Shown: in pieces, positions 6,406-9,604 of the stretch
How positions within the stretch are numbered: the stretch's first letter is position 1
Layout of the letters: each line of letters starts with the position of its first letter
Assembly: GCA_027322565.1 (NCBI GenBank)
Contig: DAHVRG010000130.1
Location: forward strand, 1-9,604
Origin: Georgenia sp.
GTDB taxonomy: Bacteria > Actinomycetota > Actinomycetes > Actinomycetales > Actinomycetaceae
Reading direction: 5' to 3'
DNA: 9,604 bases
The notes under the pieces: generated by a model
What the model saw: only the letters and a program-made list of their open reading frames with translations
Database searches by the model: none
What the model was told of the DNA's origin: nothing
Position numbers and translations under genes: made by a program

Positions 6406-7737
6406 TCAGCCCTCCACCTCTGCGGCGAGGTCCGACTCGTACAGGCTCTCCAGCTCGGTCTGCACCGAGGCCATCTCCTCCGCCACATCGACGTCGGAGG
6501 TGAGGATGCGCTGCAGGGTCTGCGAGAGCAGCAGGTCACCGCCCGGCACGAAGACCCGGGCGAAGTCCTGCACCCGCGCCCGGCTCAGCTGTTCGACCGC
6601 GGTCTCGAACTGCGGCGTCTCGGCGTAGACGTCCGACATGTCCGCCTCCGTGTGCACCGGCATGTAGCCGGTCGCGGCTGAGAACTTCGCGGTCGACTCC
6701 GGGCTGGTCATGAAGCCCATGAACATCGCCGCGGCGAGCTGACGCTCCGGGGTGCTGTCGGCGGCGATCATGAGGCCGGCGCCACCGGTCGGGGTCTCAC
6801 CCTCGGCGGCCGGGCCACCGGGGAGGAAGGCGGTGCCCACCTCGAAGGTGGCGCTGTCGAGGATGCCGCCGAGGGAGCCGGTCGACTGGACGATCTGGCT
6901 CGCGGCACCGGAGGCGAAGTTGTCCGCCGGGTTGCCCGAGGCGACCGAGGCCCAGTCGCCGACCGCGGCCTGGGCGAACTCCAGCGCCTCGACCGTCTCC
7001 GGGGTGGCCACCGGGGAGAAGTCCCACTCGTCGGACCAGGCTCCGCCGTAGCCCCAGACGATGTTCTGCATCCACCACGCCGGGTACTCGTCCTGCGGCG
7101 GGAACGCGAAGGCGGACTCGGCAACCCCGGCCTCCATCAGGCGCTGGGAGACCTCGGCGACCTCCTCCCACGTCTCGGGCGGGGCCTCGATGCCGGCCTG
7201 CTCGTAGTGGTCGACGTTGTAGTAGAAGAGCGGTGTCGAGCGGGCGTAGGGCACGCCGTAGTGCTGCCCCTCGTAGAGGTAGTCCTCGTACAGCGCCGCG
7301 ACGTAGCCGGAGGTGTCCACCTCGGCCGCCGCGAGGAGGTCGTCCACGGGGGTGAGCGCGTCGTTGAGGTAGTTGGGGAACCAGGTCGCGTCGGACAGGA
7401 CGATGACGTCGACCTCCGCACTGCCCTGCGACGTCTGGAAGCGCTGGGAGGTCTCCTCGTAGTTCGCCCCGGAGGTCACGACGTTGACCGTGATCCCGGT
7501 CTCCGCGGTGAAGGCCTCGATGAGCTCGTTCTCCACGTCCTGCGAGCCGCCGGGGTGGTTGGTCCAGAAGGTGATCTCGTCGGCGGGCTCGACGTCGGCG
7601 ACGTCGACGTCGCTGCCGCCGTCACCGTCGTCGTCGCTCGAGCCACCGCTCGTGTCCGGGCCGCAGGCGCTCAGGGCGAGCGCCGCGACGCCCAGCACCG
7701 CCGCGCGGCGGACCGTGCGGGCAAGTGGTGTCCTCAT
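6406..7737 (-). CDS. ABC transporter substrate-binding lipoprotein, family 1, UgpB-like
   Basis: Extracellular solute-binding protein, 443 aa, normal for family-1 binding proteins. MRTPLARTVRR plus a hydrophobic core ends in the lipobox LSAC with Cys25. An acidic Asp/Gly/Ser linker (about 30-50) then joins the lipid anchor to the binding domain. The domain opens with EITFWTNHPGG and contains VPYARSTPLFYYN, GGAGLMIAADSTPE and FSAATGYMPVH. The last two resemble the UgpB region before and at the conserved TGY-P motif. With UgpA- and UgpE-like permeases encoded upstream, glycerol-3-phosphate or a glycerophosphodiester is a reasonable substrate, but an oligosaccharide is equally possible. The gene is last in its operon, 73 bases after the second permease, with its own strong Shine-Dalgarno and a palindromic terminator beyond it. 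The general function is sure, the substrate is not. Confidence 0.93.
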   Translation of the reverse strand: MRTPLARTVRRAAVLGVAALALSACGPDTSGGSSDDDGDGGSDVDVADVEPADEITFWTNHPGGSQDVENELIEAFTAETGITVNVVTSGANYEETSQRFQTSQGSAEVDVIVLSDATWFPNYLNDALTPVDDLLAAAEVDTSGYVAALYEDYLYEGQHYGVPYARSTPLFYYNVDHYEQAGIEAPPETWEEVAEVSQRLMEAGVAESAFAFPPQDEYPAWWMQNIVWGYGGAWSDEWDFSPVATPETVEALEFAQAAVGDWASVASGNPADNFASGAASQIVQSTGSLGGILDSATFEVGTAFLPGGPAAEGETPTGGAGLMIAADSTPERQLAAAMFMGFMTSPESTAKFSAATGYMPVHTEADMSDVYAETPQFETAVEQLSRARVQDFARVFVPGGDLLLSQTLQRILTSDVDVAEEMASVQTELESLYESDLAAEVEG

Positions 7738-7801
7738 GTGTGTGCTCCTTCAGTAGTCGGACGTAGGCAGGACGGGGGGGGATCGGGTGGGAGGGCCGGC
7801 G
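7738..7801 (-). promoter_or_regulatory. Intercistronic gap with strong Shine-Dalgarno for the binding-protein gene
   Basis: On the minus strand GAAGGAG (7745-7751) ends seven bases before the ATG of the binding-protein gene, an excellent ribosome-binding site that fixes its start. It fits the need for more binding protein than permease. The gap also holds a run of eight Gs on the plus strand (7774-7781). No separate promoter is evident. Confidence 0.75.
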
Positions 7802-8728
7802 TCACTTCACGGCGCCCTGGGTGAGGCCTGCGACGACGTAGCGCTGCAGCGCCGCGAAGATCACCAGGACCGGGACGATGACCATGACCGCGCCGGCCAT
7901 GAGGATGCCGTAGCTGCCGGTCTGCGACTCGATGGACTGCAGCAGGTTCAGCCCGACCGGCAGGGTCATCTTGTCCGGCGAGTCGATGATGATGAGCGGC
8001 CACAGGAAGTTGTTCCACTCGTTGACGATGGTCACCAGCGCCACGGTCGCGATGGCCGGTACCGACACGGGGACGGCGATCTGGAAGAGCTTGCGCAGGT
8101 GGCCGGCGCCGTCGAGCTCGGCGGCCTCGAAGATCTCCCGGGGCAGGGCCTTGAAGTGCTGCCGCAGGAGGAAGGTGCCGAACGCCGTCCCGAGTCCGGG
8201 CAGGATGATGCCCCACAGCGTGTTGCGGCCGCCCAGCGAGGAGATCGTCAGGTAGTTCGGCAGCATCGACACCTCGGGCGGCACCATGAGCGCGACGAGG
8301 ATCCCGAGGAAGATGAGGTTGGCGCCGCGGACCCGGATGAACACCAGCGCGTAGGCCGTCGTCACCGCGAGCAGGACCTTGATCGAGGCTCCGACGGCCG
8401 TGACGATGACGCTGTTGCGGAGCACGGTGAGCAGCGGGACCCGCTCGGCCACCGCGGCGTAGTTGTCGAGCGTCGGCTCCTGGGGCAGCAGCGTCGGGTT
8501 GAGCGTGAGGATCTCGCTCGGCGGCTTGAAGCTCGACAGGATCATCCACGCGAGCGGGAGCACGATGATGAGCAGCGCGAGAAGGATCGGCAGGTAGCCG
8601 GCGAGCAGCGTGTCGGCGAGGTTCCGCGGCGCGAACGCCTTGGCCCAGTCGCCGGTGCGCCGCTCCTTGGGGCGCGGCGCGATCCCGCCGGCCCCGGTCA
8701 CCGGGCTGACCACCGCGGGTTCGGTCAC
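7802..8728 (-). CDS. ugpE: ABC transporter permease, UgpE-like (MalG family)
   Basis: Inner-membrane permease, 308 aa, second subunit of the heterodimeric channel. After a hydrophilic N-terminus (1-40) there are about six membrane helices, near 43-66, 104-130, 136-160, 170-188, 222-248 and 274-295. The EAA coupling loop is EAAELDGAGHLRKLFQIAVP (201-220). The region from about 104 to 245 resembles E. coli UgpE from memory (AYALV-F--RGA, LGTAFGTFLLRQHFK, NNFLWPL). I place the start at GTG 8726-8728, which overlaps the upstream permease's TGA as GTGA, with AGGAAGG about ten bases before. The frame is open much further upstream, but that part lies over the other permease. The Ugp assignment is by similarity; other sugar transporters share this family. 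Confidence 0.92.
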   Translation of the reverse strand: MTEPAVVSPVTGAGGIAPRPKERRTGDWAKAFAPRNLADTLLAGYLPILLALLIIVLPLAWMILSSFKPPSEILTLNPTLLPQEPTLDNYAAVAERVPLLTVLRNSVIVTAVGASIKVLLAVTTAYALVFIRVRGANLIFLGILVALMVPPEVSMLPNYLTISSLGGRNTLWGIILPGLGTAFGTFLLRQHFKALPREIFEAAELDGAGHLRKLFQIAVPVSVPAIATVALVTIVNEWNNFLWPLIIIDSPDKMTLPVGLNLLQSIESQTGSYGILMAGAVMVIVPVLVIFAALQRYVVAGLTQGAVK

Positions 8729-9604
8729 TGGTAGTGCACCTTCCTCTCGACGTACCGCAGCTGCACCGCGGTGATGAGGAACAGCGTGAGGAAGAGGACG
8801 ACGGCGATCGCGGCCGAGTACCCGGCCCGCTGGTAGGCGCCGAAGGACTGGAGGTAGATCTCGAAGATGATCGTGTTCGTCCCGTGACCGGTGGGTGTCA
8901 TCGTCCGCAGGATGTCGAAGGCGTTCGTCATCGAGAAGATGATGTTCGTGACGAAGAGGAAGAAGACCGTGGGCGTGAGCAGCGGCAGCACGATGGAGAA
9001 GAAGCGCCGCACCGGCCCGGCCCGGTCCAGCGTCGCCGCCTCGATGAGGTCCTGTGGGACCGACTGCAGCCCGGCGAGGAAGACCACCGCGCAGTAGCCG
9101 AGGTTCTTCCAGACGTAGACGATGATGACCATCGCCAGCGCCCAGTTCTCGTCGAGGTACCACTCCGGGGACTGCAGCCCGAAGAAGCCGAGGATGTGCC
9201 GCAGGGCGCCGGTGCTCGGGTCGAAGATGAAGTTCCACACCATCGCGACACCGACACCGGAGAGCACGTAGGGCGAGAAGACAGCGGTGCGCGCGACCGT
9301 TCGTCCGGGGATCTTCTTGTTGAGGACGAGCGCGATGAGCAGGCCGAGCACCATCGACCCGATGACCGCCCCGGCGGTGAAGATGCCGGTGACCCGCCAG
9401 ACCTCGAGCCCGTTGGGCGAGGTGAAGAAGCGGACGTAGTTGTCCAGGCCCACCGGGGTCGCCCGCGGGGAACCGAGCCGCCCGTCGAGCGTCGAGTAGT
9501 AGATGTTGCTGATGAGCGGGTAGTAGATGAAGGCGAGGATGAGGAGGATGTTCGGCCCGGCGAAGAGCAGGAAGAGGGACCAGTTCTTCGACTGGCGCCG
9601 GCGG
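8725..9604 (-). CDS. ugpA: ABC transporter permease, UgpA-like (MalF family), N-terminus cut by window edge
   Basis: First permease of the importer. 292 residues are present and the frame is open to the right edge, where it reads RRRQSKNWSLFLLFAGPNIL, the normal N-terminal basic stretch and first helix. Very little is therefore missing, and a GTG at 9451-9453 is not the true start. About six membrane helices are seen, near 9-33, 73-95, 107-127, 155-178, 207-228 and 263-281. The EAA loop is EAATLDRAGPVRRFFSIVLP (188-207). The end QLRYVERKVHYQ and the preceding TNTIIFEIYLQSF closely resemble the C-terminus of E. coli UgpA, which is the best evidence for a glycerol-3-phosphate-type transporter. 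It overlaps the second permease by GTGA. No ATPase gene accompanies the set in this window; a shared MsiK/UgpC-type ATPase is expected elsewhere. Confidence 0.92.
   Translation of the reverse strand, partial: RRRQSKNWSLFLLFAGPNILLILAFIYYPLISNIYYSTLDGRLGSPRATPVGLDNYVRFFTSPNGLEVWRVTGIFTAGAVIGSMVLGLLIALVLNKKIPGRTVARTAVFSPYVLSGVGVAMVWNFIFDPSTGALRHILGFFGLQSPEWYLDENWALAMVIIVYVWKNLGYCAVVFLAGLQSVPQDLIEAATLDRAGPVRRFFSIVLPLLTPTVFFLFVTNIIFSMTNAFDILRTMTPTGHGTNTIIFEIYLQSFGAYQRAGYSAAIAVVLFLTLFLITAVQLRYVERKVHYQ

Noticed and set aside
7802..9238. A 478-codon minus frame for the second permease
   Set aside because: The upstream part is a shadow of the first permease. The GTGA junction at 8725-8728 gives a normal-length permease.

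Overview
The window is very GC-rich, and every gene I can support lies on the minus strand, so genes run from right to left. High GC, GTG starts, GTGA/ATGA stop-start overlaps, a PhoP-like response regulator and a MerR-type HTH-Mop protein beside modABC all point to a high-GC actinobacterium, possibly of the Micrococcales. No rRNA, tRNA, transposase or phage gene is visible, so the exact taxon cannot be fixed.

Layout in the direction of transcription. (1) 9604-6406: an incomplete ABC uptake operon of the sugar / glycerol-3-phosphate type. It holds a UgpA-like permease (cut by the right edge), a UgpE-like permease and a UgpB-like lipoprotein binding protein, with no ATPase gene. It is closed by a perfect 30-bp palindrome (6339-6368) that is probably the terminator. 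(2) 6254-3207: a compact four-gene molybdate operon. A small MerR-type HTH protein with one Mop domain is followed by modA, modB and modC, joined by three consecutive GTGA overlaps. A TACCAT box 7 bases before the first ATG suggests a leaderless transcript. (3) 3206-2972: a non-coding stretch with a 52/53-bp tandem repeat in two and a half copies. (4) 2971-2042: an orphan protein with an AbiEi-like winged-helix N-terminus and a DUF559/Vsr-like nuclease-fold C-terminus. (5) 1978-1: a two-component pair, with a PhoP-like OmpR-family regulator overlapping a HAMP sensor histidine kinase (cut by the left edge) by ATGA. Four 11-bp-spaced YCCAS blocks just before the regulator start look like an OmpR-family operator.

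How the parts work together: the mod genes form a complete molybdate importer (binding lipoprotein, permease, ATPase) with a probable molybdate-sensing regulator encoded first. The Ugp-like genes supply binding protein and permeases, and must borrow an ATPase encoded elsewhere. The two-component pair probably autoregulates through the phased repeats. The least explained part is the orphan AbiEi-DUF559 gene with the tandem repeat upstream of it. No complete novel defence system can be demonstrated here.
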